Assembly (NCBI GenBank): GCA_905209085.1
Contig: CAJLRM010000008.1
Location: forward strand, 1-64,000
Origin: an uncultured Eubacteriales bacterium
GTDB taxonomy: Bacteria > Bacillota > Clostridia > Christensenellales > Borkfalkiaceae
Length of the DNA: 64,000 nucleotides
Direction: 5' to 3'
Below, one piece after another: positions 26,228 to 36,400 of the stretch (within the stretch, counting starts at the first letter, position 1; every line of letters begins with the position of its first letter). Made by a program: the position numbers and the translations under genes. The notes under the pieces are model-generated. The model made no database searches. It saw only the letters and a list, made by a program, of their open reading frames with translations, and was not told the DNA's origin.

Positions 26228-29200
26228 ATGAAAAAGAAAGGCATTCTTTCCTTGCTCGCCTGTCTTTGCGCCACGACGGCTGTTTTTGGAATGGCGGCGT
26301 GCGGCGGCAACGACAGCTCTTCTTCGGAAACTCCCGTAGCTTCGGATTCTTCGTCCGGCGCATCTTCGGATAGTTCTTCCGATTCTTCGTCAGAGTCTTC
26401 TTCGGATTCTTCGTCTGATTCTTCCTCGGATTCCTCTTCGGATAGTTCTTCGGATAGTTCCTCCGATTCTTCGTCGGAATCTCCGGAGGAGCCGGAGGTG
26501 GTGTCGATCGCGCTCGATAAAAATACAGCGACGATCACGGTCGGAGAAACGTTAGACTATTCTTCTTTCACCGTAACGGCTACCTATTCCGACGACACCG
26601 ATTTCAGTGCCGCTTTGACCGCGGCGATGATTTCGGATGAGGATAAAGCGCTCTTGTCCGAAGTGGGCGTCCATCAGCTCACCGTCAATTTTATGGAGCA
26701 TACGACTACGCTTACCGTGACGGTCGAAGCCTTGGAAATGAATGCTTCCGTAGAGGCGACGATGAATACCGTATATAACGGTAAAAACGTTCAGCCCACG
26801 GTGACGGGGGCGCCTGCCAGCGCGAAAGTCGTTTATACCTATTATACGGGTACGGAAGCGACGGATGCGAATAAAGTGAACGAGGCGGTAAACGCGGGTA
26901 CTTATACGGTAGTCGTCACCGTTTCGGCAAAAAATTATACGACGAAAACTTTTAACGTGGCGCTTACGATTGACAAAGCGAACGTCGATACGTCCGAACT
27001 TGTATGGGACGGCATCAGTTATACTTATTCGCAGACGGAAAAAACCTTGTCCCTGTCCGTGGAAGGATTACCCGAGGGCTTCGAGATAGATGCCGTTTCG
27101 GGGGACACGAAAGCCACGGAAATCGGCGAATACACCGCGAAAGTGACTTTTAAAGGAACGAATCCCAATTATAATCTTCCTGCGGAAGTTTCCGTAAAAT
27201 GGCAAATCGTCACGGTGGGGGAATATCCGCTGATCGGAAATTGGTATGCGTCCAAGGATAACGGATTTACTTCCGTTTCATTCAACGACGCGAAATTTAT
27301 CTACGGCGGCGCGGAGTATGATTACGAGGCGGGCGTCTACGACGAGGAAAGCAAAACGGTCGTCGTTGCGGTGGATTCCGATAAATTCACCTCCGTGAAA
27401 CTCACGAACGGCGTCCTTACCGTCGTGACGGCTGCGGGTACGGAAATCTATATTCCCGAGGCATTCTATAATAGATTTATAGGCGATTGGTCTATCGGTA
27501 TCCAGACGTTCTCTGTTTCCGCGAATGCGGTAAAGACGGCTTTTGCGGGCGGCGCGGAAGAAACGCTCATGCCCGTATTGACGGTGAAAGAGGGAGAATC
27601 TCCTCAAAGCGCGGTAATAAACGTCGGCAAGGATTGGACGCTCGCTCTGGATTCGTCGGGAGTTCCCATCGTCAAAAACTATGCCAACGCGGGAAACTAC
27701 GACATCGTGGGCGATTATACTCTCTATTCCAAAGAGAGCGTGGACGCCTTGTTCGATAAGTTCTCGGCGGGTACATATTCCACCAAAGACGGCGCGGTGC
27801 TTACGATCACCGAGGACAAGAAGTTTAAATGGAATGGTACGCCCGTATACGTATATGTCAAAAACGGTACGGAAAAGTTGTATTACGCACAGGATAGCAA
27901 TAATCGGGAAAAGCAGATTCAGCCGGGCGATGAAAATTACGTGATGGTCAGCGTTTCGTACAGTATGGCGTTTGCCGTCAAACAGGTATATGCGAAATAC
28001 GCGGGGACTTATTTCCTGGCGGGCGAGTCAAGTCTTGACTCTACGAGTAAAGTTGCGTTCCTCAGCTCTGATTTCTATTTCCAGGTAGAGTATACGCTCG
28101 CGGGAAGTAAAGTCGGCACTTACAACTATGAAAAAGGTTCTTTGACTCTGTCCCAAACGAACGGAGCCGTGACGATGAAAGGCATCAACGAAGACGGGAG
28201 CGAATTGAAGTTTTCTTTCGGTCCGGACGGCGTCGTTGTCGGCGAAAACAAATTCGTGAAAACGCAGACCTTGCTTCAAAGTTCCTCTTACAGCGTATAT
28301 CCGTACTATAACTCCAAAGGGGAAAAGCTCTCGTATAATTACAGCAAAGGCATTCTCACGTTTAAGGGCGTGGACTGTAATAATTTCACCGTGAATATCG
28401 AGGACGGCAAAACGACCATCACGCTGAAACTAAATGCGGGGGAAGGAACGGAAACGCACACCATCGAGTTTACGGACAATAATTTCCTGTTGGTGGACGG
28501 GAACGACCTGTTCTATTATCACGATATGGCGAGCAATCCTACGGGATATACCAACGATACCTATTACGCCGGAGAAAACACGTTCCAGCTGAACGCCGAC
28601 GGCAGGTTTATTCTCAACGGAAATGCTTTGGAGGATGTAAAACTCAGTCTTGTCGAAGTAAATGAAGGCGCGCGTACCGTCCTCAAAGCGGAAGGCTCTA
28701 TCGGCTATACGAAATATACGGTGATTTTCTATTCGCTGACGACGGTTTTCGTCAACGATACGGTCTATTATCACAATACGTTTAAAGAAATCGTGGGCAC
28801 AGAGTATCTTCCTTCCGCCGATTCCACCGATTCGTTCCTGTTTGATACGGATGGAAAATTGTATTTCCGCGGCGAAGAGATCTTCCTCAACAGTGCCAGA
28901 AGTTATACCAGCTTCTTCTCGAAGAAAGACGGCAGACCCTATCGCTATTCTTTCGATATCAACGGCATGAATCTCACTTTTAACGACAGCGTCGTTTACA
29001 ATGTGGTATATCTTCCTTCCGCCTATTACGAATTCGGCGGCGCCTATATTTCCGAAGACGGCGACAAGGGCTTCTATTTCGCTCCCAAAACCATCTATTA
29101 TCATAACGGCAGTCAGCCTACCACGACGACGAATTTCACGATAAAGTTCGACGGGAATATGGCGACGATGACTTTGAACGGCAAAGAAGCGACGTTTATC

Positions 29201-31366
29201 CGGATCGGATCCGCCACCGTTCTCTCTTACGAAGGCGTTTCCTATTCCTCCGTTGCCGATTTTGATTTTGCAGACTATAACGGCAGGCATATCGGCTACG
29301 ACGGCGGGACGGGAATTGACTTTACGTTTAACGCTGCGAACACCAATACTGATAAGCCTTACGTATACGGACTTGCCGCCGTCGACGGCGAACTTTGTCC
29401 GATCATTTATGTCAATTATAATAAGTACTATATGCTTCCCAATACGGATGCTGCGACGAAGGATTCTCTTCCCTATCTTGTCATGCAGGAAAAATTCCTC
29501 AGCATCCTCGGCTCCGAAAAATTCAACGGCAAACAGTTTTCGGTGATCCCTTCGGCGGTGAAGGCGGCGGATGGTTCGCAGTATATCACGACGCTTGCGG
29601 TTACTTACGGCGACGAAACGTGCGTCCTTACAAGAGTGGATGCGAGCACTTATTCGCTCAAACTCGGCGGCAAAACTTATTATTTAAGACAGAACGAAGA
29701 CAAGAAAACTCAGAAAGAGCTTCCTTTGCTCGTATTCGATTCATGGTTTGCCGATTATGAAGGTAGTTATACGCTCAACGGCAATACGACAGTGTTCGCC
29801 GTGGCAGTGGGAGAGGTGGACGTCAACGGTACGTCAGAAAAGCAGGCTGTGCTGAAAGTTACGTTCAACGGCAAGGAAGTGGAAGCGGCTTATACGGACG
29901 CCGCCGGCGGCAAGTATGTGGATTTCGAAGTGGCTGGCGTCGATTACAGGGGCATTCTTTCTTCTCTGAATACCGTTTTAAAAGCGCAGATCTATACTTT
30001 GGAGCAATATAATTGGCTGTTCTTAACGGAAAACAGCACTTATACGATCGGTGGAAAGACGCTTGTGCTCCCCGTTTCGTCGAAGCCGGAAAAAGAGTTC
30101 CCTCTTCACGACACTTACGTGACGACTTTCGATAAGGAAAACGCAGCCTTCGACGGCAAGGCGATCGTCGATCTCTATTATATTTATTCCGATAGAATCG
30201 TCGTGTTTACGGTGAAAGACGGAGAAAAAATCACCTCTTACGCATTGGAGCTTTGCGGAACGACTCTCTATACGGACGTTCTCCCCGACAATGCCGAATA
30301 TCTCGGATCGACGGAAGAGGGCGAGTACGGGACGATACTCGACGACACCTTCATTCAGGGCAAACTGATCTCTTTCGATAAGACGACTGAAAAAGCGGTG
30401 CTCGGCTTCTATTTCGTAGACCAATGGCGCCGTACCAATACTAACCTTGCGCAGGCCGCCGAACTCGCGGACGGGGGCTATAAGCTGATCGGGCAGAATG
30501 CGAACGGTACGGACATTGCCGTATGTTTCTTTAAGGAAGAGGTTTCGGGCAAACTCCTTTGGATGTCCGAAGACGAATATTTTGCGGTGGGTACCTTTAC
30601 CGTGGACGGCAAAACCTTAACGGTCGCCCGGACGTTCTCCAAGGACGGTACGGCGAGCTATACCGCTTCCTACGACGGCGCCGCAGCGGTTGCGATCGCT
30701 CCCGATTTTGCCGGCAATTCTTTCCGGATCGACGGGGAGAGCGTCATGATGTTCTCCTGGACGGTAAAAGACGGAACTGCTGCCTATACGATGATCGTTG
30801 TTCCCAAGGAAGTGTTTGATTTTGTCGGAGAAGGATTGGTGAATCAATCCCTCTATTCTTCCGCTTATCCTGAAAAATGTAAGTCTTTGGAAATCTCCCT
30901 CAAATCCGTTACGGCGGATAAAGTTACGTATACGGTCAACTATTATCCTTGGGGCACAAATTCCTCCAAATATTCTGCAGAGGGTACTCTCAGCGAAGAT
31001 AAGACGTATATTTCCACAGATGTTTATTATGGCAATTATATAATCTATCTCAACGGCATTAAGGATTCCTATGTAAAGTATCTGATGTATAAAACTTCGG
31101 ACGCGGAGGTGTCGTTTGCCGGCGAACATACCGATGCGGACGGTAAAGCGCTCTCTGTAAAATTTTCGGCGAAATCCACGGTGGTGGACGACGGCGAAGG
31201 CGAGGATAAAATAAGCGCGGTAAAAGTCACCTTAGTCGTCACCTACGACGGCAAAGAATGCACGGCGGCCTCGATCGAAAGCAAAAAACTGACGTTTACC
31301 TGCGAAGGAAAGACCTATGAGGCATCGTTTGTCAACGACGTACTCACCATAACGGAAAAAGCGTAA
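26228..31366 (+). CDS. Giant Ser-Asp-stalk lipoprotein with Ig-like and tandem beta repeats
   Basis: This 1712-residue lipoprotein has Cys25 in a MAAC lipobox, then a 46-residue Ser-Asp/Glu stalk (39-84), a Big_3-like Ig domain (about 86-168) and two MBG-like domains (about 170-320). The remaining 1400 residues are beta repeats of about 80-110 residues, each starting near a G-x-Y/W motif (IGNWYASKD, VGDYTLYSK, YAGTYFLAG, YEGSYTLNG) and carrying a pattern like FNGKEVEAAY. The repeats recall lipocalin-like or META-like sheets but I cannot name the family. The overall plan is that of a long adhesin or glycan-binding stalk. GGAGG precedes the ATG. It may be cotranscribed with the LRR protein 148 bases upstream. 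Confidence 0.85.
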   Translation: MKKKGILSLLACLCATTAVFGMAACGGNDSSSSETPVASDSSSGASSDSSSDSSSESSSDSSSDSSSDSSSDSSSDSSSDSSSESPEEPEVVSIALDKNTATITVGETLDYSSFTVTATYSDDTDFSAALTAAMISDEDKALLSEVGVHQLTVNFMEHTTTLTVTVEALEMNASVEATMNTVYNGKNVQPTVTGAPASAKVVYTYYTGTEATDANKVNEAVNAGTYTVVVTVSAKNYTTKTFNVALTIDKANVDTSELVWDGISYTYSQTEKTLSLSVEGLPEGFEIDAVSGDTKATEIGEYTAKVTFKGTNPNYNLPAEVSVKWQIVTVGEYPLIGNWYASKDNGFTSVSFNDAKFIYGGAEYDYEAGVYDEESKTVVVAVDSDKFTSVKLTNGVLTVVTAAGTEIYIPEAFYNRFIGDWSIGIQTFSVSANAVKTAFAGGAEETLMPVLTVKEGESPQSAVINVGKDWTLALDSSGVPIVKNYANAGNYDIVGDYTLYSKESVDALFDKFSAGTYSTKDGAVLTITEDKKFKWNGTPVYVYVKNGTEKLYYAQDSNNREKQIQPGDENYVMVSVSYSMAFAVKQVYAKYAGTYFLAGESSLDSTSKVAFLSSDFYFQVEYTLAGSKVGTYNYEKGSLTLSQTNGAVTMKGINEDGSELKFSFGPDGVVVGENKFVKTQTLLQSSSYSVYPYYNSKGEKLSYNYSKGILTFKGVDCNNFTVNIEDGKTTITLKLNAGEGTETHTIEFTDNNFLLVDGNDLFYYHDMASNPTGYTNDTYYAGENTFQLNADGRFILNGNALEDVKLSLVEVNEGARTVLKAEGSIGYTKYTVIFYSLTTVFVNDTVYYHNTFKEIVGTEYLPSADSTDSFLFDTDGKLYFRGEEIFLNSARSYTSFFSKKDGRPYRYSFDINGMNLTFNDSVVYNVVYLPSAYYEFGGAYISEDGDKGFYFAPKTIYYHNGSQPTTTTNFTIKFDGNMATMTLNGKEATFIRIGSATVLSYEGVSYSSVADFDFADYNGRHIGYDGGTGIDFTFNAANTNTDKPYVYGLAAVDGELCPIIYVNYNKYYMLPNTDAATKDSLPYLVMQEKFLSILGSEKFNGKQFSVIPSAVKAADGSQYITTLAVTYGDETCVLTRVDASTYSLKLGGKTYYLRQNEDKKTQKELPLLVFDSWFADYEGSYTLNGNTTVFAVAVGEVDVNGTSEKQAVLKVTFNGKEVEAAYTDAAGGKYVDFEVAGVDYRGILSSLNTVLKAQIYTLEQYNWLFLTENSTYTIGGKTLVLPVSSKPEKEFPLHDTYVTTFDKENAAFDGKAIVDLYYIYSDRIVVFTVKDGEKITSYALELCGTTLYTDVLPDNAEYLGSTEEGEYGTILDDTFIQGKLISFDKTTEKAVLGFYFVDQWRRTNTNLAQAAELADGGYKLIGQNANGTDIAVCFFKEEVSGKLLWMSEDEYFAVGTFTVDGKTLTVARTFSKDGTASYTASYDGAAAVAIAPDFAGNSFRIDGESVMMFSWTVKDGTAAYTMIVVPKEVFDFVGEGLVNQSLYSSAYPEKCKSLEISLKSVTADKVTYTVNYYPWGTNSSKYSAEGTLSEDKTYISTDVYYGNYIIYLNGIKDSYVKYLMYKTSDAEVSFAGEHTDADGKALSVKFSAKSTVVDDGEGEDKISAVKVTLVVTYDGKECTAASIESKKLTFTCEGKTYEASFVNDVLTITEKA
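26342..26479 (+). repeat. Ser-Asp coding repeat (TCx-GAT/GAG array)
   Basis: This stretch encodes a near-continuous SSSD/SSSE repeat of about 46 residues. Its codons alternate tct/tcc/tcg with gat/gag, giving an imperfect 12-base tandem DNA repeat. Such arrays commonly expand and contract by slippage, which would change stalk length. Shorter versions occur in at least eight other lipoproteins of the window. Confidence 0.85.
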
Positions 31367-31408
31367 AAGTAATTTGCGGGGTACGGGCGATACAGCTCTC
31401 CCCAAGGG

Positions 31409-31477
31409 AAAGAACGGTTGAAAACAAGAAAGAGTCGATAGGCGATCATTCTTGAAGTAAACCGTTCTTTTGTTTTT
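31409..31477 (+). terminator. Long nested hairpin after the giant lipoprotein
   Basis: AAAGAACGGTT at 31409-31419 pairs with AACCGTTCTTT at 31460-31470, enclosing an inner CAAGAA/TTCTTG hairpin and followed by TTGTTTTT. It is likely a rho-independent terminator with an extended, two-tier stem. Confidence 0.6.
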
Positions 31478-31498
31478 CCCATATCGTTTTGACGTGTA

Positions 31499-31534
31499 TA
31501 AAAAGCCCCGTCCTATAAAGGACGGGGCTTTTTG
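31499..31534. terminator. Bidirectional terminator between convergent genes
   Basis: AAGCCCCGTCC and GGACGGGGCTT form a perfect 11-base stem with A tracts before and T tracts after. It can therefore stop transcription from both the plus-strand giant lipoprotein and the minus-strand BIG2 lipoprotein. Confidence 0.93.
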
Positions 31535-31553
31535 AGTCCGTATATGGCTTTTA

Positions 31554-33392
31554 TCAGGATACTGCGACGGCTGCGAGCGAGCAATTGGAGCCTGTCGTGC
31601 GATAAATGATAAAGGTTATTTTTTCTTCCGCCGATGCGGTGACTGCAAAATCTGCCTCGTAAGCAAACGTTTGTCCGTTTACTTCATCGTGCATCTTTTC
31701 GTTGAAAATAATATTGCCCTTAGAATCCACGGCTTGCATATAATACGTGCTCTGCCAGCCGCCGACATAGAGGAACACGTGCGACGTTTCCGCGTTTACG
31801 AGCACGTCTATCGACACATAGGCGCCGCATTTTCCGTTGTTGGTGCCCTGATTGTCGCAGTCGCCGTCGACAAGAGAGGTTTCGTTTACCTTTCCGTTCG
31901 TCCAATTAAACGCCGCTTTATAATCCCAGAATTTTCCGTCGCTCTCTACTTTCAAAGAGGAAACGTCGATGCCGGCGCCGTCCTTCATTTGGTCGGGATT
32001 ATGCTCATAATTGAGATAGAACCAATCTTTCGTTCCCTTTTCGGTGAGATTGATGTGATTGTCGTGTACGCCCGTCATTTCCGTTTTCGTCAAGGCGAGC
32101 GCCGTGGTGACGTTCGAGCTGTCCGCCGTGCCGAGGACTGCCACAGCCGTAAGCGATACGTTGCCTGCATCTCCGAGGTCGGACGGCGTGATCCTGATCG
32201 TTACGGTCTGTTCGCTCTTTACGTCGAGCGCGAAGGTGACGATTTTCCCGACGGAAGACTCGCCTGCCGTAAAGGGCTCGCTTTCCGCAAGCTGAATGCC
32301 GTTTAAGAAAAGGGCGGAGGTATTGGTCGCTCTCCAAGCGCCCGTAAACAAACGGATCGCTTTGACGGAAGGGTTCACCTTGATCTCCATGGCGACTTCG
32401 GATCCCATGCAGGAGCCGTTGGTATTGCCGCCCCACGCGGTGATATTCGAGCCGTTCGTCCAGGAAAGTTTTGCCGCGTAATCATAAAAGAAGCGGTCTG
32501 TGCTCTCTATACTGTTAGAAAGAATGTAGTCCGTGGTGTTCAGTCTGCAATCGGTCCCCTGTTCCTGATAGTGCTCCCAATAGAGCGTATCCAAAGTATC
32601 GTCGCAGTCGTTGAGGTCGATATCGCCTTCCGCCGCTATGGAAGCGACCGTCGCGGTCACGTCCGAAGTCACGGAAACGGTGCAGGTTAAGGTATGCCCT
32701 TCCACTTCGGCGGTGATGACGGCGGTGCCGAGCCCCGTCGCCTCGACAAGCCCCGTGGAGCTTACCGTCGCGACGCTTGTTTGCGAAGAGGACCATACGG
32801 CGGCAACCTCTTTTTCGGGCGTGACGATCACGTTTAACCTCGCCGTTGCCCCGGGTTTGAGGTTGAGCGTGGTCTGATCGAGTTCGTAGGCATACTCGAT
32901 CTTTTTCGGCGTTACGGTGACCGTGCAGGCGAGCGTTTCTCCGTCCACCGCGGCGGTGATGGTCGCCGTACCCGCTTTGACTGCCGTGACGGTGCCGTCC
33001 TCGCCGACTGCCGCAATCGCCGCGTCGGAAGTCGACCAGACGGGCGAAACTTCCTTTTCGGGATCCACGTTGACGATAAGTTTTTTCGTCTTGCCCGCTT
33101 CGAGTTCAAACGAAGTGAAATTGAGCGAATATTCGTAAACGGTTTCCTCCGAAGAAGACTCCGTTTCGCTGGAAGCGTCGGACGAAGAGGAATCGCTCTC
33201 GGAAGAGGAGGGCGAAGGGGCGCTCGTTTCCGATTCGGAATCCTTCGAAGAGTTCGAGGAGTCGTTGACGGAAACTTCCGACGAGGAGCTGCCCTTGGAA
33301 GAGTCCGATTCGTTTCCGCCGCAGGCGGCGACGGGAACGAGGATGGAGAAGCAAAGGAGCATAGTGATGATGCGTTTTGTAAGTTTTTTCAT
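31554..33392 (-). CDS. BIG2 lipoprotein with two copies of an unassigned module
   Basis: This 612-residue lipoprotein has Cys24 in a VAAC lipobox, a Ser/Glu/Asp linker (about 27-83) and two BIG2 Ig-like domains (about 86-163 and 167-244, each with the TA.V.SSTGLVEA-type core). Two copies of a beta-rich module follow at about 247-421 and 435-612. The module opens with a DLN/NLTEKGTKDWFYL-like segment and closes with NVSLTAVAVLG or CSLAAVAVS. Three more copies end the neighbouring GH31 protein, whose gene lies 76 bases upstream on the same strand, so the two proteins probably act together. No catalytic motif is seen; glycan binding is inferred. The GGATAAGGG ribosome site precedes the ATG. Confidence 0.87.
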   Translation of the reverse strand: MKKLTKRIITMLLCFSILVPVAACGGNESDSSKGSSSSEVSVNDSSNSSKDSESETSAPSPSSSESDSSSSDASSETESSSEETVYEYSLNFTSFELEAGKTKKLIVNVDPEKEVSPVWSTSDAAIAAVGEDGTVTAVKAGTATITAAVDGETLACTVTVTPKKIEYAYELDQTTLNLKPGATARLNVIVTPEKEVAAVWSSSQTSVATVSSTGLVEATGLGTAVITAEVEGHTLTCTVSVTSDVTATVASIAAEGDIDLNDCDDTLDTLYWEHYQEQGTDCRLNTTDYILSNSIESTDRFFYDYAAKLSWTNGSNITAWGGNTNGSCMGSEVAMEIKVNPSVKAIRLFTGAWRATNTSALFLNGIQLAESEPFTAGESSVGKIVTFALDVKSEQTVTIRITPSDLGDAGNVSLTAVAVLGTADSSNVTTALALTKTEMTGVHDNHINLTEKGTKDWFYLNYEHNPDQMKDGAGIDVSSLKVESDGKFWDYKAAFNWTNGKVNETSLVDGDCDNQGTNNGKCGAYVSIDVLVNAETSHVFLYVGGWQSTYYMQAVDSKGNIIFNEKMHDEVNGQTFAYEADFAVTASAEEKITFIIYRTTGSNCSLAAVAVS

Positions 33393-33468
33393 GGTTTACC
33401 CTTATCCTTTCGGTTGATTAACCGTATTTTTATTGTCTTTGAAACTTTGGAAAAAAAGTATAAAAATT

Positions 33469-36400
33469 TCAGCTTACGGCAACTGCCGCAAGACCGGCGT
33501 TGCCGCTTCCCGAGCCGCCTTTATAATAGACGACGGTGAGAGTCTGCGCCCGCTGCGCCTCTACGGAAAGCTTTATGAGGAAACTGTCCATGGAGGAATC
33601 CGTATCCCGATGTGGCTCTGCGCGCAGGAGGGCGTTCCCGTTTTCATCCAGAACGACGATTCCCGCCGTCGCGTCGAAGACGCTCGCATAAAGCTCTATA
33701 TAGCGGGTATTTGTATCGATCGCGACGGTGAAACGCGCATAATCGAAGGCTTTTCCTCCCGTGAGCGAAGCCGCGGAGCCGTCGTTTCCGTCCGCATAGG
33801 AAAGCGAAACGCCGTAGTCGTTGAAGTTCACGGGTGCGCCGAATTGTATGTTCGAAAGCTCGGGAAGCTTAGCCCCGTCTTTCTTTTTTGCGCCCGTACC
33901 GAAGTAGAGCCAATCCGCGCTTCCCCGCGCCGTGAGGTTAACAGCCTCGGAAAGCTCCGTGCATTCCATGCTTACCGTCGCAGTCGAGCCTTTGGGCGTT
34001 CCCGTCACCGCGACGCCCGCGAGGGAAACGTTCCCGCCGCCCCCTTCCTTGCTCGATTTGATCAGAACGATCAGCGTATCCGCTTCCTTGGCGTCGACGC
34101 CTATCGTCACTACCTTTTCTTCCGCAATGCTGCCTACCGTGAAGCTGTCCGCCGCGGAGAGAAGCCTTCCCTTGCGGGTATAGACTTCTACGGTATTGGT
34201 CGCCTGCCAGGCTCCCGTATACAAGCGGATGTGTTTAACTTCGGGCGTCACGGCAAAGGTGAGCGTGATGCCTCCCGGCGTGCAGGTTCCTTTCTTGGTG
34301 CCCGTATGCGCGCAGAGTTCATCGCCGTCTGTATAGGAAAGAGTCATGGGATAGTCGGAAAATCCGCGGCCTTCTCGGAACGTGACGTTTTCGATCGCGG
34401 TTCCGCCGATGCGCCTCACCGATTTCACGCCGCCGTCGTCGCCGAATTGCATCCAATCCAGAGTTTCTTCTTTGAGATCCGCGCCCGCGTCGCTTAAATC
34501 GGCTGTGCCGGCGGCGGTTACGGAAGAAACGACTTGCGCGGAGAGATTCGTGTCGGGCTTGTCGGAAATGTCGGGAAGAAGGGAGGAGGCAAAGCCTCCC
34601 AGCAGCGTGACATTGGAAGGGGAGCCCGTACCGTCCGTTTCGCTCGCCTGCATTGCGTAAGTCACGTAAAGGGTGCTTTTCGTGTCGTCGGGGCACTCGA
34701 TGACGATGCGGCGGAGGAAGCTGCCGTTGAGATCGCCGAATACGAGAGTGCGCACGTTGCCCGCGCGGTCGCGGACGGTCAGTTTCGCCGTGCACTGATT
34801 GCCGCCGACATAGAGCACGTAATAGGCTTCTTTGCCCGCCGTCTTGATTTCCAGCGAGAAATCTTTTTGCGAGGCGATTCCGCCGTTGCCGCTTCGCCAC
34901 TCCAAGACGTCGCCGTCCGAATATTCTTTGAGGAAAAAGTTGTCGTATACGAGCCAGGGCGAATCATAGCCGGACGGGAAAGAGAATAAGCCCGCGCCGC
35001 CGTTTTTGCGGACGGCTTCCGTCGCCAGCTCGTCGCCGTAGGAGATCCAGTCGATGCTCCCCGCTTCCGTCAAATCGATGCCGTCGCCCGCTTTTTCCGC
35101 GCTGACGCTGAAATTGAGCTGCGTATCGTCGTAATCTTGATTGACTGCGGAATCGGCGGCGCCGTCGAAATAAAGTTCGATTTCGTACTTTTCATACACC
35201 GAGCCCTCTACGGTAAATTCGTACAGATCCCCGTCGCGGGCGGCGCCGGAGAAGGCGAAGGGCATGGCTTCGGACGACTGCCCGAAGAAGGAAAGACTGA
35301 CGTTCTTGCCGTTTACTTTGGCTCGCAGAAGATCCCCCCACTCGGGATTCGTGTGTACGCGCACGTTCCAGCTGCGTTCGCCGAAGGCGCGAATGCCCGA
35401 AAAGGTTCCCTTCGCGGCATCGATCGTCACGCACAGGGCGTTTTTCGTTTTGTCGTAACACATGGCGATATCCGTCGTGCGGTAATGCCCCGATTTATAG
35501 GCGACGGTCGTCGTATCGTCTTCGTACAGCGTAGTGCTCGCCGTAAAGTTTCGGGAAGGATAGACGTCCAGCGCCATTTCGCTCCAATCCTTTTCTCCCG
35601 TATTCGTCATATTCTGTGCCAGCGTTATCAAAGCGCCTTCGCGGACGAAAATAGGGGAGGTTTCCAGGGGATGCGTGACGGTATACGTGGCGGGGCCGAC
35701 AAAGCGTTTTCCCGACCACACATCTATCCACGTTCCCTCGGGCAGGAACACAGTGCGGCTGTTATTGCAGATAGAGCCGCCCGCCGCGGGCTGTTCCATG
35801 TAATACATATAAATGTGGGCGTTGTATTGATACTCGGCGTAATATACTTCCAGCGTATGTTTGGTGTTTGCGGCAAGGACTTTGGTCGAAAGATAGCAGT
35901 CGTAGACGTCCGAACCGTCGATGACTTTTTCGCCGTCCAGCCATACGATCACGGCGTCATCCGCAAAGAAGGAGAGGGCGGCGGGATTCTTGCCGATCGT
36001 GATATTGCCCGACCACTTCACGGAAAAATTGTCGGTGCCTAATCCCGCGGGGCCGCCCGTTCCCCAATCGAAGAAAATATTGGCGTCCGTCTGCCTGCGC
36101 ACGGGCGTTCCGCTCCAATCTTTATTCGCGTAGTATTCCGCGGCAAGTCCTGCGGTTTCCTTTCCGTTTTCGAGGTGCGTCAAAGCGGAATTGTCCACTT
36201 TTTGGTTGGTCACCGCTTCGTCGATCGGAGCGACGACGATGTAGCTGCCCAGCATATACTCGTCGTTGCGCTGCGCCTCGACGTATTCGGGATATTCGAT
36301 GTCCAAACGGCGCATAACGGGCAGTCCGTCCGTATAATTTTCATAGGAAAGGGAATAGAAAAGAGGAAGCAGCCGATAGCGCATACCCACGTACGCTTTG

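Noticed and set aside
26342..26479. CRISPR-like short repeat array
   Set aside because: The repeats are in frame, without spacers, and encode the Ser-Asp stalk of a lipoprotein; no cas genes nearby.
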